From Streptomyces caelestis (GTDB lineage: Bacteria > Actinomycetota > Actinomycetes > Streptomycetales > Streptomycetaceae), in NCBI RefSeq assembly GCF_014205255.1, contig NZ_JACHNE010000001.1, positions 558,001 through 622,000 on the forward strand: 64,000 nucleotides of DNA, read 5' to 3'. The notes under the pieces were generated by a model that was not told the DNA's origin, did no database searches, and saw nothing but the letters and a program-made list of their open reading frames with translations. The position numbers and the translations under genes were made by a program. Each line of letters begins with the position of its first letter. Within the stretch, counting starts at the first letter, position 1. Below, one piece after another: positions 34,073-42,124 of the stretch.

Positions 34073-35547
34073 GCGGGACGTTCGTCGGGATGCCGGCGTT
34101 TCCTGAGGCCGCGCGGGAGGCCGTGGGCAACGAGACCCTGCGCGGCAATCTGCGGCACGCCACGCACACCATCCGCGCCAAGCGGGAAAAGGCCGTGACG
34201 GAGGTGGCCGACTGGGCCGAGCTGCGCGAGGCGGGCAAGCGGATCAAGGACCACACGCTGCGCCATCTCGACCGGTATCTGCAGCAGTTGGAGGATTCGG
34301 TCACGGCCGCGGGCGGCATCGTGCACTGGGCCGCCGACGCGGCCGAAGCCAACGAGATCGTCACCCAGCTCGTGAAGATGACCGGCGAGTCGGAGGTCGT
34401 CAAGGTCAAGTCGATGGCCACGCAGGAGATCGGGCTCAACGAGGCGCTGGAGGCCGAGGGCATCCGCGCCTACGAGACGGATCTCGCCGAGCTGATCGTG
34501 CAGTTGGGCAAGGACCGGCCCTCGCACATCCTCGTCCCGGCCATCCACCGCAACCGGGGCGAGATCCGGGACATCTTCACCCGCGAGATGAGCGAATGGG
34601 GCCGCCCCGCCCCCGAGGGCCTCACCGACACGCCGGCCGAACTCGCCGAGGCGGCCCGGCTGCACCTGCGGGAGAAGTTCCTGCGCGCGAAGGTCGGCAT
34701 CTCCGGCGCCAACTTCATGGTCGCCGAGACGGGCACCCTGGTGGTGGTGGAGTCCGAGGGCAACGGGCGGATGTGCCTGACCCTGCCCGAGACGCTGATC
34801 TCGGTCGTCGGCATCGAGAAGATCGTGCCCACGTGGCGGGACCTGGAGGTGTTCCTCCAGACCCTCCCCCGCTCGTCGACGGCGGAGCGCATGAACCCGT
34901 ACACGTCGACGTGGACCGGCACGACCGACGGGGACGGGCCGAGCACCTTCCATCTGGTGCTGCTGGACAACGGCCGCACCGACACCCTCGCCGACGAGGT
35001 CGGCCGGCAGGCGCTGCGCTGCATCCGCTGCTCGGCGTGTCTCAACGTCTGCCCGGTGTACGAGCGGGCCGGCGGACACGCCTACGGCTCGGTGTACCCG
35101 GGCCCGATCGGCGCGATCCTCAGTCCCCAACTGCGGGGTACACAGAGCGAGATCGACGCCTCGCTGCCGTACGCGTCGTCGCTGTGCGGCGCGTGCTACG
35201 AGGTGTGCCCGGTCGCCATCGACATCCCCGAGGTGCTGGTGCATCTGCGGGAACGGGTGGTGCAGGGCGGGGAGGTCACCCGGGAGGGCAACAAGGTGGT
35301 GCTGCGGCCCGCGAAGGGGCATGCCGCCGAGCGGGCGGCCATGCGCGCGGCCCGCTGGGCGTTCACGCACCCGGCCGCGCTGCGCACCGGCCAGCGCGCC
35401 GCCTCCCGGACCCGGCGCTTCCATCCCCGTACGCTGCCGGGCCCGGGCAAGGCGTGGAGCGGGTCACGGGATCTGCCGCCGGTGCCCGCCGAGCCGTTCC
35501 GGGACTGGTGGCAGCGCACGCGTGGCGGGAAGGGCGGGGCCGAGTGA
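34069..35547 (+). CDS. lutB: L-lactate oxidation iron-sulfur protein LutB
   Basis: 492 residues from ATG 34069, overlapping lutA. The N-terminal two thirds is a LUD domain (VKVKSMATQEIGLNEALEA, ISGANFMVAETGTLVVVESEGNGRM). The C-terminal part has two 4Fe-4S ferredoxin-like clusters, CIRCSACLNVCPVYE and CGACYEVCPVAIDIPEVL. The architecture and length match LutB/LldF/YkgF. The last codons lie in a 15-base tandem duplication that also carries the lutC start. Confidence 0.94.
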   Translation: MSGTFVGMPAFPEAAREAVGNETLRGNLRHATHTIRAKREKAVTEVADWAELREAGKRIKDHTLRHLDRYLQQLEDSVTAAGGIVHWAADAAEANEIVTQLVKMTGESEVVKVKSMATQEIGLNEALEAEGIRAYETDLAELIVQLGKDRPSHILVPAIHRNRGEIRDIFTREMSEWGRPAPEGLTDTPAELAEAARLHLREKFLRAKVGISGANFMVAETGTLVVVESEGNGRMCLTLPETLISVVGIEKIVPTWRDLEVFLQTLPRSSTAERMNPYTSTWTGTTDGDGPSTFHLVLLDNGRTDTLADEVGRQALRCIRCSACLNVCPVYERAGGHAYGSVYPGPIGAILSPQLRGTQSEIDASLPYASSLCGACYEVCPVAIDIPEVLVHLRERVVQGGEVTREGNKVVLRPAKGHAAERAAMRAARWAFTHPAALRTGQRAASRTRRFHPRTLPGPGKAWSGSRDLPPVPAEPFRDWWQRTRGGKGGAE

Positions 35548-35565
35548 ACAGGGGCCGAGTGAACA
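35536..35565 (+). repeat. Perfect 15-base tandem duplication at the lutB/lutC junction
   Basis: GGGGCCGAGTGAACA occurs at 35536-35550 and again at 35551-35565. Each copy contains a GTGA, so the lutC frame has two GTG starts (35544 and 35559), while lutB ends at the first TGA. Confidence 0.9.
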
Positions 35566-36206
35566 GCAGGGAGCGGATCCTGGGCCGGGTGCGGCGCGCA
35601 CTGGCGGACGTACCGCGGGACGACCCGCCGTACGAGCAGGCGGTGTCGCGTGACTATGCGCGTGAGCACGGGGACCGGAGTGTCGAGCAGACCGTCGAGC
35701 TGCTCGCCGAGAATCTGGCGGACTACCGGGCGGTCGTACACCGTACGGACGCCGAGGGGCTGGCCGGGCTGGTCGCGGGGCTGCTGGAGAAGCGGGGGTC
35801 GGCTTCGGTGCTGGTGCCGCCCGGACTGGACGAGGGGTGGCTGGCGGCGACCGGGGTGACGCGGGTGACGGACCGGGCCGAGAGCACCCCGCACGAACTC
35901 GACCGCGTGGACAGCGTGGTGACGGCCTGTGCGGTCGCGATCGCCGAGACCGGCACCATCGTGCTGGACGGGTCGCCCGACCAGGGGCGGCGCCGGATCA
36001 CCCTCGTCCCGGACCATCACATCTGTGTCGTGCGCGTCCCCGGGCAAGTGGTGTCGTCCGTGCCGCAGGGGCTCGAACGCCTCGACCCGGCACGTCCGTT
36101 GACGTGGATCTCCGGGCCGTCGGCGACCAGTGACATCGAGCTGGACCGGGTCGAGGGGGTGCACGGCCCGCGCACGCTGGAGGTGATCCTGGTGGGAGAC
36201 GCCTGA
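35544..36206 (+). CDS. lutC: L-lactate oxidation protein LutC
   Basis: 220 residues from GTG 35544, or 215 from GTG 35559. It is a LUD/DUF162-fold protein: SRERILGRVRRALAD at the start, VTACAVAIAETGTIVLDGSPDQGRR and ITLVPDHHICVVRVPGQVV in the core, and ISGPSATSDIELDRVEGVHGPR at the end, all diagnostic of LutC/YkgG. It completes the lactate oxidation complex. The first start overlaps the lutB stop as GTGA. Confidence 0.93.
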   Translation: MNRGRVNSRERILGRVRRALADVPRDDPPYEQAVSRDYAREHGDRSVEQTVELLAENLADYRAVVHRTDAEGLAGLVAGLLEKRGSASVLVPPGLDEGWLAATGVTRVTDRAESTPHELDRVDSVVTACAVAIAETGTIVLDGSPDQGRRRITLVPDHHICVVRVPGQVVSSVPQGLERLDPARPLTWISGPSATSDIELDRVEGVHGPRTLEVILVGDA

Positions 36207-36215
36207 CTCCGCGCG

Positions 36216-36908
36216 TTGGTGGCCGCGGAGGCGCGGCGCCGGGTCGCCGAGCGGCGCGGCCGGGACGAGATCGCCCGGCGGGCGGTGGCCCCGACCGCCG
36301 ACCAGGTCGACTTCCTGTTCGCCGGAAGGGCCCGGCTCGCCGGGCTGCGCAGGACGGTTCAGCCGCTCGCCCGCAAACTCGCGACGCGGCTCGCGGCCCG
36401 ACGCCGCCGCGCCTCGCGGGGCACGATCGGCCTGCGGCGGACCCTGCGCGGTTCGCTGTCGACGGGCGGGGTGCCGATGAAGCCGGTCCTGCGCGGACGG
36501 CGTCCCGCCCGCCCCGAACTGGTGCTGCTCTGCGATGTGTCGGGATCGGTGTCCGGTTTCTCGGACTACACGATGCTGTTGGTGCAGGCGCTGCACGACC
36601 AGTTCAGCAAGGTGCGGGTGTTCGCCTTCGTCAACCGGATCGACGAGGTGACCGGACTCCTCCGGCACGGCGCCGCGGACCCGGAGGGGCTCAGTGCCCG
36701 GATCGAGGCGGAGGCCAGGCTCACGGGCTGGCACGGAAGCAGCGACTACGGCATGGCGCTGGGCGAGTTCGCGGAGCGCTACGGCGAACGTTCCCGCTGG
36801 GGCACGGGCGATTCCGCCGCACCCGCGTACGCCGAGCTGGCCGAGATGCACGAGTGCCGCACCGCCCGGCAGCTGAGCGCCCTGGTGGGGCGGCTGCTGC
36901 CGGTGTGA
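36216..36908 (+). pseudogene. Decayed VWA/CoxE-like protein, 5'-truncated and internally deleted
   Basis: The 230-codon frame opens at TTG 36216 without a good ribosome site, ten bases after lutC. RRTVQPLARKLATRLAARRR, ELVLLCDVSGSVSGFSDYT (MIDAS DxSxS) and TGWHGSSDYGMALGEFAERYG are typical of CoxE-like VWA proteins, normally some 380-480 residues. Here the N-terminal helical half is missing. After AERYG the sequence jumps to ERSRWGTGDSA, skipping about 45 residues that normally carry the second half of the VWA fold, including a conserved GDARTN-type segment. The missing parts are inferred from family knowledge; the product is unlikely to be functional. Confidence 0.65.
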
Positions 36909-36965
36909 TCAGGCGGTGTGGCGCCCTTCGCACGGGGCGAGCCGCGGGTGCGGAGGACGGCCGGG

Positions 36966-37325
36966 CTACTTTTTCTTGGCGTACTCCTTGGCCATGGTGC
37001 CCGCGAAGTCGTACACCACGCACTGCTCGTCGCCGACGACCCAGGCGTCGTGGCCGGGCGGGCAGACGAACACGTCGCCGGGTCCCACCTCGCCTTCCGC
37101 TCCGTCGTTCATGCGGATGCGCATACGGCCCGATACGACGTAGCCGTTGTGGTGGACCTGGCAGCTGTCGGTGCCCGCGATCGGGGCCACGGACTCGGAC
37201 CAGCGCCAGCCGGGCTCGAAGGTCGCCACGGCGAAGTCGAGGTCCGTCATATGGACGGCTTCGAGGTGGCCGCGGGGGAAATCACGCCGTTCGTCCGGCT
37301 TGTCGAGCGTCTTCACCTCAAGCAT
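36966..37325 (-). CDS. Cupin-domain protein
   Basis: 119 residues from ATG 37325 with AGGAGGAG upstream. It is a single small cupin: the first motif around HHNGYVVSGRMRIRMNDG with metal-type histidines and the second around GPGDVFVCPPGHDAWVVGDE. It resembles small cupins that bind sugars, metals or signals rather than large dioxygenases. The lysine-rich tail YAKKK is unusual for this GC-rich DNA. It lies upstream of nothing on its strand except the decayed VWA gene (convergent) and 61 bases after the dehydratase stop, so it may be in that transcript. Confidence 0.85.
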   Translation of the reverse strand: MLEVKTLDKPDERRDFPRGHLEAVHMTDLDFAVATFEPGWRWSESVAPIAGTDSCQVHHNGYVVSGRMRIRMNDGAEGEVGPGDVFVCPPGHDAWVVGDEQCVVYDFAGTMAKEYAKKK

Positions 37326-37386
37326 GACGCTCCTCCTCGGTGAGGGATGTGCTTCCATCGTCCGTCCGTCGAGCGGGCCGCGCCAT

Positions 37387-38367
37387 TCAGCGGGTACCGG
37401 TGCCGCAGAGCCGGGCGAAGCGCTCGGCGTCGATGTTGCCGCCGGTGATGATGACGCCGACGCGGCGCGGGAGAGGGCCCGCGCGGCCGGTGAGCAGGGC
37501 GGCCAGCGCGGTGGCGCCGCTCGGCTCGATGACGATCTTCAGGCGTTCGAAGGCGAACCGCATCGCGTCCCGGATCTCGTCGTCGGTGACCAGGACGATG
37601 TCGTCGACGAGCCGCCGGTTGACGGAGAAGGTGAGTTCGCCGGGGGTGTGCAGGGCCTGTCCGTCGGCGATGGTGTGCGGCACGGGGATGCTGATGCGCC
37701 GGCCCGCCTCCAGTGAGCGCTTGGTGTCGTCCCCGGCCTCCGGTTCGACGCCGATCATCCGGATGTCCGGATGCAGGCCCTTGGCCACCGTGGCACTGCC
37801 GGCCATGAGCCCGCCGCCACCGACCGGTGTCAGCAACGCCCCCAGCTCCCCCACCTCTTCGAGGAGTTCCAGCGCGGCCGTGCCCTGCCCGGCCATCACG
37901 TGCGGATGCTCGTACGGCGGGATGACGGCGAGACCTCGCTCGGAGGCCAGCGCCTCGGCGATGGCGACGCGGTCGCCGGTGTAGCGGTCGTAGGTGACGA
38001 TCTCGGCGCCGTAGCCGGCGGTGGCCGCCCGCTTCGACGGTGGGGCGTCCTCCGGCATGACGATCACGGCGGTGGTGCCGAGCTCGCGGGCGGCGAGGGC
38101 GACGGCCTGGGCGTGGTTGCCGGAGGAGTAGGTGGCGATCCCCCGGGAGAGCTGCTCGGGGCTGAGGCGGGAGGCGGCGTTGTAGGCGCCGCGGAACTTG
38201 AAGGCGCCGACGCGCTGGAAGTTCTCGCACTTGAGGTGGATCTCGGCGCCGGCGAGTGCGTCCAGGGTGCGGGAGCGCAGGACGGGCGTGCGGTGGGCGA
38301 CGCCCTGGAGCCGGGCGGCGGCGTCCCGGACGTCGTCGAGGGTGACCGGTGGGGTGGTGGTCGTCAC
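37387..38367 (-). CDS. PLP-dependent threonine/serine dehydratase-family enzyme (threo-3-hydroxyaspartate ammonia-lyase or serine racemase-like)
   Basis: 326 residues from GTG/ATG at 38367, overlapping the upstream regulator stop by four bases. It is fold-type II PLP: LKCENFQRVGAFKFRGAYNA with Schiff-base Lys near residue 56, SSGNHAQAVALAA, and the phosphate loop TPVGGGGLMAG. There is no ACT regulatory domain, so it is a catabolic rather than IlvA-type enzyme. Its partner is a DauR/YheO-type PAS regulator, which in other bacteria controls amino-acid (D-arginine or hydroxyaspartate-like) catabolism. The exact amino acid is undetermined. Confidence 0.88.
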   Translation of the reverse strand: MTTTTPPVTLDDVRDAAARLQGVAHRTPVLRSRTLDALAGAEIHLKCENFQRVGAFKFRGAYNAASRLSPEQLSRGIATYSSGNHAQAVALAARELGTTAVIVMPEDAPPSKRAATAGYGAEIVTYDRYTGDRVAIAEALASERGLAVIPPYEHPHVMAGQGTAALELLEEVGELGALLTPVGGGGLMAGSATVAKGLHPDIRMIGVEPEAGDDTKRSLEAGRRISIPVPHTIADGQALHTPGELTFSVNRRLVDDIVLVTDDEIRDAMRFAFERLKIVIEPSGATALAALLTGRAGPLPRRVGVIITGGNIDAERFARLCGTGTR

Positions 38368-39062
38368 GCTTGTCCTCCAGCGGAAGGGCCGGAAGTCGCG
38401 CCGTGGGCGGCCCGGGCCTGGGAAAGGTAGTTGTAGGCGGAGGCGCGGGAGATGCCGAGCCGGGCGGCGACCTGCTCGACCGCGCCGCGCACGGCGAAGA
38501 CACCGCGGGTGTCCAGCCCGCCGAACAGCTCCAGGCGTTCCGCGCGGTCGAGCTCCGCCCAGCTGCCCCGCTGCTTCGACTGGTGGGCGTCGACGAGGGC
38601 GTCGACCACGGAGTCGATGTCGTTGCCGAAGGTGGTGGTCGGCACCTCCGCGGGGGCCGCACCGAGTCCGGCGAGCGCGCCGAGCAGGTCGTGGGCCCGG
38701 CTGACGGCGCTGACGTCCACGTTGACGCAGAGCGCGCCGAACACGGCTCCCGTGGAGTCCCGCAGCACCATCGTGGAGGACTTCACCAGCGTCCCGTTCC
38801 GGGTGCGGGTGATGTAGTTCAGCTCGTCGGCCGCCTCGTCGCCGTGAGCGAGGACGCGCATGCCGATCTCGCTCATCGCGCCGCCCACCGTCCGCCCGGT
38901 CACCGATCCGGCCACGGCGACGACCGACTTCTCCGGGTTCCGGTAGTCGTGCAGCACGACTTCGCAGAGCGGCCCGAAGGTCGCGGCGATCCCGTCGACG
39001 ACCGGTGTCAGCGCGGCGAGGATCGCGTCCCGTTCCGCGGTCAGAGTCTCTCGCATGGACAT
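38364..39062 (-). CDS. YheO/DauR-type PAS-domain helix-turn-helix regulator
   Basis: 232 residues from ATG 39062 (a second ATG at 39056). Residues 12-125 form the YheO-like PAS domain: TFGPLCEVVLHDYRNPEKSVVAVAGSVTGR, NYITRTRNGTLVKSSTMVLRD, GALCVNVD (quoted in part). The C-terminal region has an HTH, AVEQVAARLGISRASAYNYLS. DauR homologues regulate D-amino-acid catabolism. It is co-transcribed with the dehydratase it overlaps and probably controls that gene and itself; two inverted repeats lie across and upstream of its start. Confidence 0.88.
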   Translation of the reverse strand: MSMRETLTAERDAILAALTPVVDGIAATFGPLCEVVLHDYRNPEKSVVAVAGSVTGRTVGGAMSEIGMRVLAHGDEAADELNYITRTRNGTLVKSSTMVLRDSTGAVFGALCVNVDVSAVSRAHDLLGALAGLGAAPAEVPTTTFGNDIDSVVDALVDAHQSKQRGSWAELDRAERLELFGGLDTRGVFAVRGAVEQVAARLGISRASAYNYLSQARAAHGATSGPSAGGQA

Positions 39063-39097
39063 AGACTACATGTCCAACGACTGGACTACTAGTCCAG
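39057..39097. promoter_or_regulatory. Two inverted repeats at the start of the YheO/DauR-like gene
   Basis: CTGGACTA-C-TAGTCCAG (39081-39097) is a perfect 17-base palindrome 18 bases upstream of the start. GGACAT (39057-39062) and ATGTCC (39070-39075) form a second dyad overlapping the start codon. Shared GGAC/GTCC halves suggest one autoregulatory protein. Confidence 0.65.
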
Positions 39098-39113
39098 CCC
39101 CTCTGTCAACAAT

Positions 39114-39128
39114 TGGCAATGGTTTTCA
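39114..39128. promoter_or_regulatory. Zur box 1
   Basis: TGGCAATGGTTTTCA resembles the Streptomyces Zur box (consensus close to TGaaAATGatttTCA). It is the more distal of two such sites before the zinc transporter, and lies between it and the divergent regulator gene. Confidence 0.65.
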
Positions 39129-39153
39129 CATGACTTCGGCCAGAAGCCGCTCT

Positions 39154-39168
39154 TGACATTCATTGCCA
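39154..39168. promoter_or_regulatory. Zur box 2 overlapping a -35 hexamer
   Basis: TGACATTCATTGCCA reads as TGGCAATGAATGTCA on the other strand, a near-consensus Zur box. It overlaps TTGACA (39153-39158), so Zur with zinc bound would block transcription of the transporter starting at 39222. Confidence 0.75.
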
Positions 39169-39221
39169 TCTAGCGTGGCGCCTGCCGGACACCCCCTCTG
39201 CACATCCGTCATGGAGGAGCC

Positions 39222-40142
39222 ATGCCCCTGTCCACGTCCCGCCGCCTGACGCTGCTGACCAGCGCGTCACTGGCCCTGCTCACGGGCTGCGGCAGCTCCT
39301 CGGACTCCGCCGACGCCCAGAGCACCTCGGCCAAGGTGCCCGTGGTCGCCTCCACGAACGTCTACGGCGACATCGTGCGGAGCATCGGCGCCGACAAGGT
39401 CGACGTCACGTCGGTCATCAGCGACCCCGACCAGGACCCGCACTCCTACGAGGCCGACACCCAGAACCAGCTGGCCCTGTCCAAGGCCAAGGTCGTCGTC
39501 GAGAACGGCGGCGGCTACGACGACTTCGTCGACCGCATGCTGAAGAGCGGCCACAACGACTCCGCCCAGGTGATCAACGCGGTGCGGGTGTCCGGCAAGA
39601 CCGCGCCGAAAGGCGGCGAGCTGAACGAGCACGTCTGGTACGACTTCCCCACCGTCGCCCGCGTCGCCGACCGCATATCCGCGGCCCTCGCCCAGGCCGA
39701 CCCGGCCGACGCGGCCGCCTTCAAGAAGAACGCCACCGCCTTCAAGGCGAAACTCGCGCCGCTGGAGGCGAAGGAGGCTCAGATCAAGAAGGAGCACGAC
39801 GGTGAGGCGGTGGCGATCACCGAGCCCGTGCCGCTGTACATGATCGACGCGAGCGGCCTGGTCAACAAGACGCCCGCGGCGTTCAGCGAGGCGATCGAGG
39901 AGGGCGACGACGTCTCGCCCCGGATCCTCCAGGAGAGCCTGGCCCTGTTCAGCGGCAAGAAGGTCAGGGTGCTCGTCTACAACGAGCAGACCTCCGGCCC
40001 GCAGACCGAGAAGTCCGAAGCGGCGGCCAAGGCGGCCGGCATCCCCGTCATCCCCGTCACCGAGACCCTGCCGAAGGGCAAGGACTACCTCGGCTGGATG
40101 ACCGCCAACGTCGACGCGCTCGCGAGCGCGCTGGCCAAGTGA
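39222..40142 (+). CDS. znuA: Zinc/manganese ABC transporter substrate-binding lipoprotein
   Basis: 306 residues from ATG 39222, with GGAGG upstream. The lipoprotein signal ends LLTGC (Cys23). It is a cluster A-I metal receptor (ZnuA/AztC type): VVASTNVYGDIVRSIG, SDPDQDPHSYEA with His74, and NEHVWYDFPTV with His137. The third ligand region reads AITEPVPLYMIDASG, without the usual histidine, and there is no His-rich loop. Two Zur boxes precede the gene, which makes zinc the likely cargo. It overlaps znuC by four bases. Confidence 0.9.
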   Translation: MPLSTSRRLTLLTSASLALLTGCGSSSDSADAQSTSAKVPVVASTNVYGDIVRSIGADKVDVTSVISDPDQDPHSYEADTQNQLALSKAKVVVENGGGYDDFVDRMLKSGHNDSAQVINAVRVSGKTAPKGGELNEHVWYDFPTVARVADRISAALAQADPADAAAFKKNATAFKAKLAPLEAKEAQIKKEHDGEAVAITEPVPLYMIDASGLVNKTPAAFSEAIEEGDDVSPRILQESLALFSGKKVRVLVYNEQTSGPQTEKSEAAAKAAGIPVIPVTETLPKGKDYLGWMTANVDALASALAK

Positions 40143-40987
40143 TCCCGGAGTCCCGGCAGGACGGCACCCCTGTCGTCAGTCTGCGCGGCGCGGCCCTGTC
40201 CTACGGCGACCGCACGGTGTGGAACGGCCTCGACCTCGACGTACGGGCCGGGGAGTTCCTGGCCGTGCTGGGGCCGAACGGAGCGGGCAAGACCAGTTTC
40301 GTACGGGCGCTGCTGGGCCGCCGGCCGCTGTCCGCCGGGACGCTGACCGTCCTCGGCCTGCCCGCGCGCGAGGCCGCCCGGCACATCGGCTACATCCCGC
40401 AGCAGGCGGCGCTGTCCGCGCAGGCCATGCTGCGCGCCCGGGACCTCGTGCGGTTCGGCATCGACGGGCACCGCTTCGGGCCGCGCCTGCGCACCGGCGC
40501 GGTCCGCCGCCGGGTGGACGAGATCCTGGAGTCGGTCGGGGCCGCGGCCTACGCCGACGTCCCGCTCGGCATGCTGTCCGGCGGCGAACGGCAGCGCGTG
40601 CGCATCGGCCAGGCCCTGGCGACCGACCCGCGCATCCTGCTGTGCGACGAGCCACTGCTGTCACTCGACCTGAACCACCAGCGGGCCGTCACCGAGCTGA
40701 TCGACGCCCGGCGCCGCTCCCACGGCACGGCGGTGGTCTTCGTGACGCACGAGATCAACCCGGTGCTGGGGATGGTCGACCGGGTGCTGTACCTGGCCCC
40801 CGGCGGCCACCGCGTCGGGCCCCCGGACGAGGTGCTGACCTCCGAGTCGCTGTCCCGGCTCTACGGCACGCAGGTCGACGTGGTGCGCGTGCGGGGCCGG
40901 GTCGTCGTCGCCGGGGCCCCCGACGAGCCGGCCGCGCCGCCGCACCATCCCGGGCAGGTCCACGAGACGGACGGAGTGCGCGCATGA
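40139..40987 (+). CDS. znuC: Zinc ABC transporter ATPase
   Basis: 282 residues from GTG 40139, in a GTGA overlap with znuA. It is a standard single ABC domain: Walker A LGPNGAGKTSFVRALLG, Q-loop IPQQAAL, signature MLSGGERQRVRIGQAL, Walker B ILLCDEPLLSL and H-loop FVTHEINPV. The C-terminus has a 60-residue extension as in metal-type ATPases. It energises import of the ion delivered by ZnuA through the membrane protein encoded next. Confidence 0.92.
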   Translation: MIPESRQDGTPVVSLRGAALSYGDRTVWNGLDLDVRAGEFLAVLGPNGAGKTSFVRALLGRRPLSAGTLTVLGLPAREAARHIGYIPQQAALSAQAMLRARDLVRFGIDGHRFGPRLRTGAVRRRVDEILESVGAAAYADVPLGMLSGGERQRVRIGQALATDPRILLCDEPLLSLDLNHQRAVTELIDARRRSHGTAVVFVTHEINPVLGMVDRVLYLAPGGHRVGPPDEVLTSESLSRLYGTQVDVVRVRGRVVVAGAPDEPAAPPHHPGQVHETDGVRA

Positions 40988-41865
40988 CGCTCGCCGACGG
41001 GGTCTGGCAGCAGATCTTCGACTTCACCGACTACGGCGAGCTGCTGGCCCTGGTCCGCAACTCCCTCATCGCCGGCGTGGCACTCGGCCTCGTGGGCGGG
41101 CTGGCCGGCGTCTTCGTCCTGATGCGGGACCTGCCGTTCGCGGTGCACGGCATCAGCGAGCTGTCCTTCGCGGGCGCGTCGGCCGCCCTGCTGCTGGGCG
41201 CGAACATCGTGGCGGGCTCCATCGTCGGTTCGCTCCTCGCGGCCGGCGCCATCGGGGTGCTGGGGACCCGCGCCCGGGACCGCAACTCGGTGATCGGCAT
41301 CATCATGCCGTTCGGGCTGGGTCTCGGGGTGCTCTTCCTCGCCCTCTACAAGGGCCGCGCCGCCAACAAGTTCGGGCTGCTCACCGGTCAGATCGTCGCC
41401 GTGGACACCCCGCAGATGTCGTGGCTGCTCGGCACGTCCGTGCTGGTGCTGATCGCCCTTGCGGTCATGTGGCGTCCGCTCACCTTCGCCAGCACGGACC
41501 CGGACGTGGCTCAGGCACGCGGAGTGCCGGTGCGTGCGCTGTCCTTCGCGTTCATGCTGGTACTCGGGCTCGCGGTCGCCCTGTCGGTGCAGGTCGTCGG
41601 GGCGCTGCTGGTGCTCACACTGGTCGTCACCCCGGCCGCGGCCGCCGCCCGCGTCACCGCGTCGCCGGTGCTGCTGCCCGTGCTGAGCGTGCTGTTCGCC
41701 GTGGCCTCGATCGAGGGCGGCATCCTGCTCGCGCTGGGCGGCAGCATTCCCATCAGCCCCTACGTCACGACGATCTCGTTCGGCATCTACGCGGTGTGCC
41801 GGGTGGCCGGGAGGTACCGGACCCGGCAGTGGGGAACGCGGAGGACGGCGGTGGGGGCGGCCTGA
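40984..41865 (+). CDS. znuB: Zinc ABC transporter permease
   Basis: 293 residues from ATG 40984, overlapping znuC by ATGA. It is an ABC-3 family permease with about eight hydrophobic helices. Recognisable blocks are SLIAGVALGLVGGLAGVFVLMRDLPFAVHGISELSFAGA (in part), LLTGQIVAVD, and VVGALLVLTLVVTPAAAA. It is the final gene of the Zur-controlled unit; the following genes are on the opposite strand after 21 bases. Confidence 0.92.
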   Translation: MTLADGVWQQIFDFTDYGELLALVRNSLIAGVALGLVGGLAGVFVLMRDLPFAVHGISELSFAGASAALLLGANIVAGSIVGSLLAAGAIGVLGTRARDRNSVIGIIMPFGLGLGVLFLALYKGRAANKFGLLTGQIVAVDTPQMSWLLGTSVLVLIALAVMWRPLTFASTDPDVAQARGVPVRALSFAFMLVLGLAVALSVQVVGALLVLTLVVTPAAAAARVTASPVLLPVLSVLFAVASIEGGILLALGGSIPISPYVTTISFGIYAVCRVAGRYRTRQWGTRRTAVGAA

Positions 41866-41886
41866 CTCGGTGGTCGGCCACGGCCG

Positions 41887-42120
41887 CTACGGGGCCGGGG
41901 AATCCGGGGAGTGGACGGCGATGGCCCCGGCGGGGCAGAGGCCGACGGCCATCCGGGCGACGGCCCGGTGCTCGGGGGCCGGCGCGGGACGCACGAGCAC
42001 CACCAGGCCTTCCTCGTCGTCCTGGTCGAAGACCTCGGGAGCGGTCAGGGCGCACATGCCGGCGCCGGCGCAGCGGTCACGGTCGACGCTGAGACGCAGC
42101 GGTTCTCGTGGGTCGCTCAT
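41887..42120 (-). CDS. P450-type ferredoxin (3Fe-4S)
   Basis: 77 residues from ATG 42120. It is a small single-cluster ferredoxin: CAGAGMCALTAPEVF near residue 18 and CPAGAI near residue 62. Three clustering cysteines with Ala/Gly at the fourth position fit the 3Fe-4S type (or 4Fe-4S with a variant ligand) that supplies electrons to actinobacterial P450s. It follows four bases after the P450 stop and is surely its redox partner. Confidence 0.92.
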   Translation of the reverse strand: MSDPREPLRLSVDRDRCAGAGMCALTAPEVFDQDDEEGLVVLVRPAPAPEHRAVARMAVGLCPAGAIAVHSPDSPAP

Positions 42121-42124
42121 GCGG

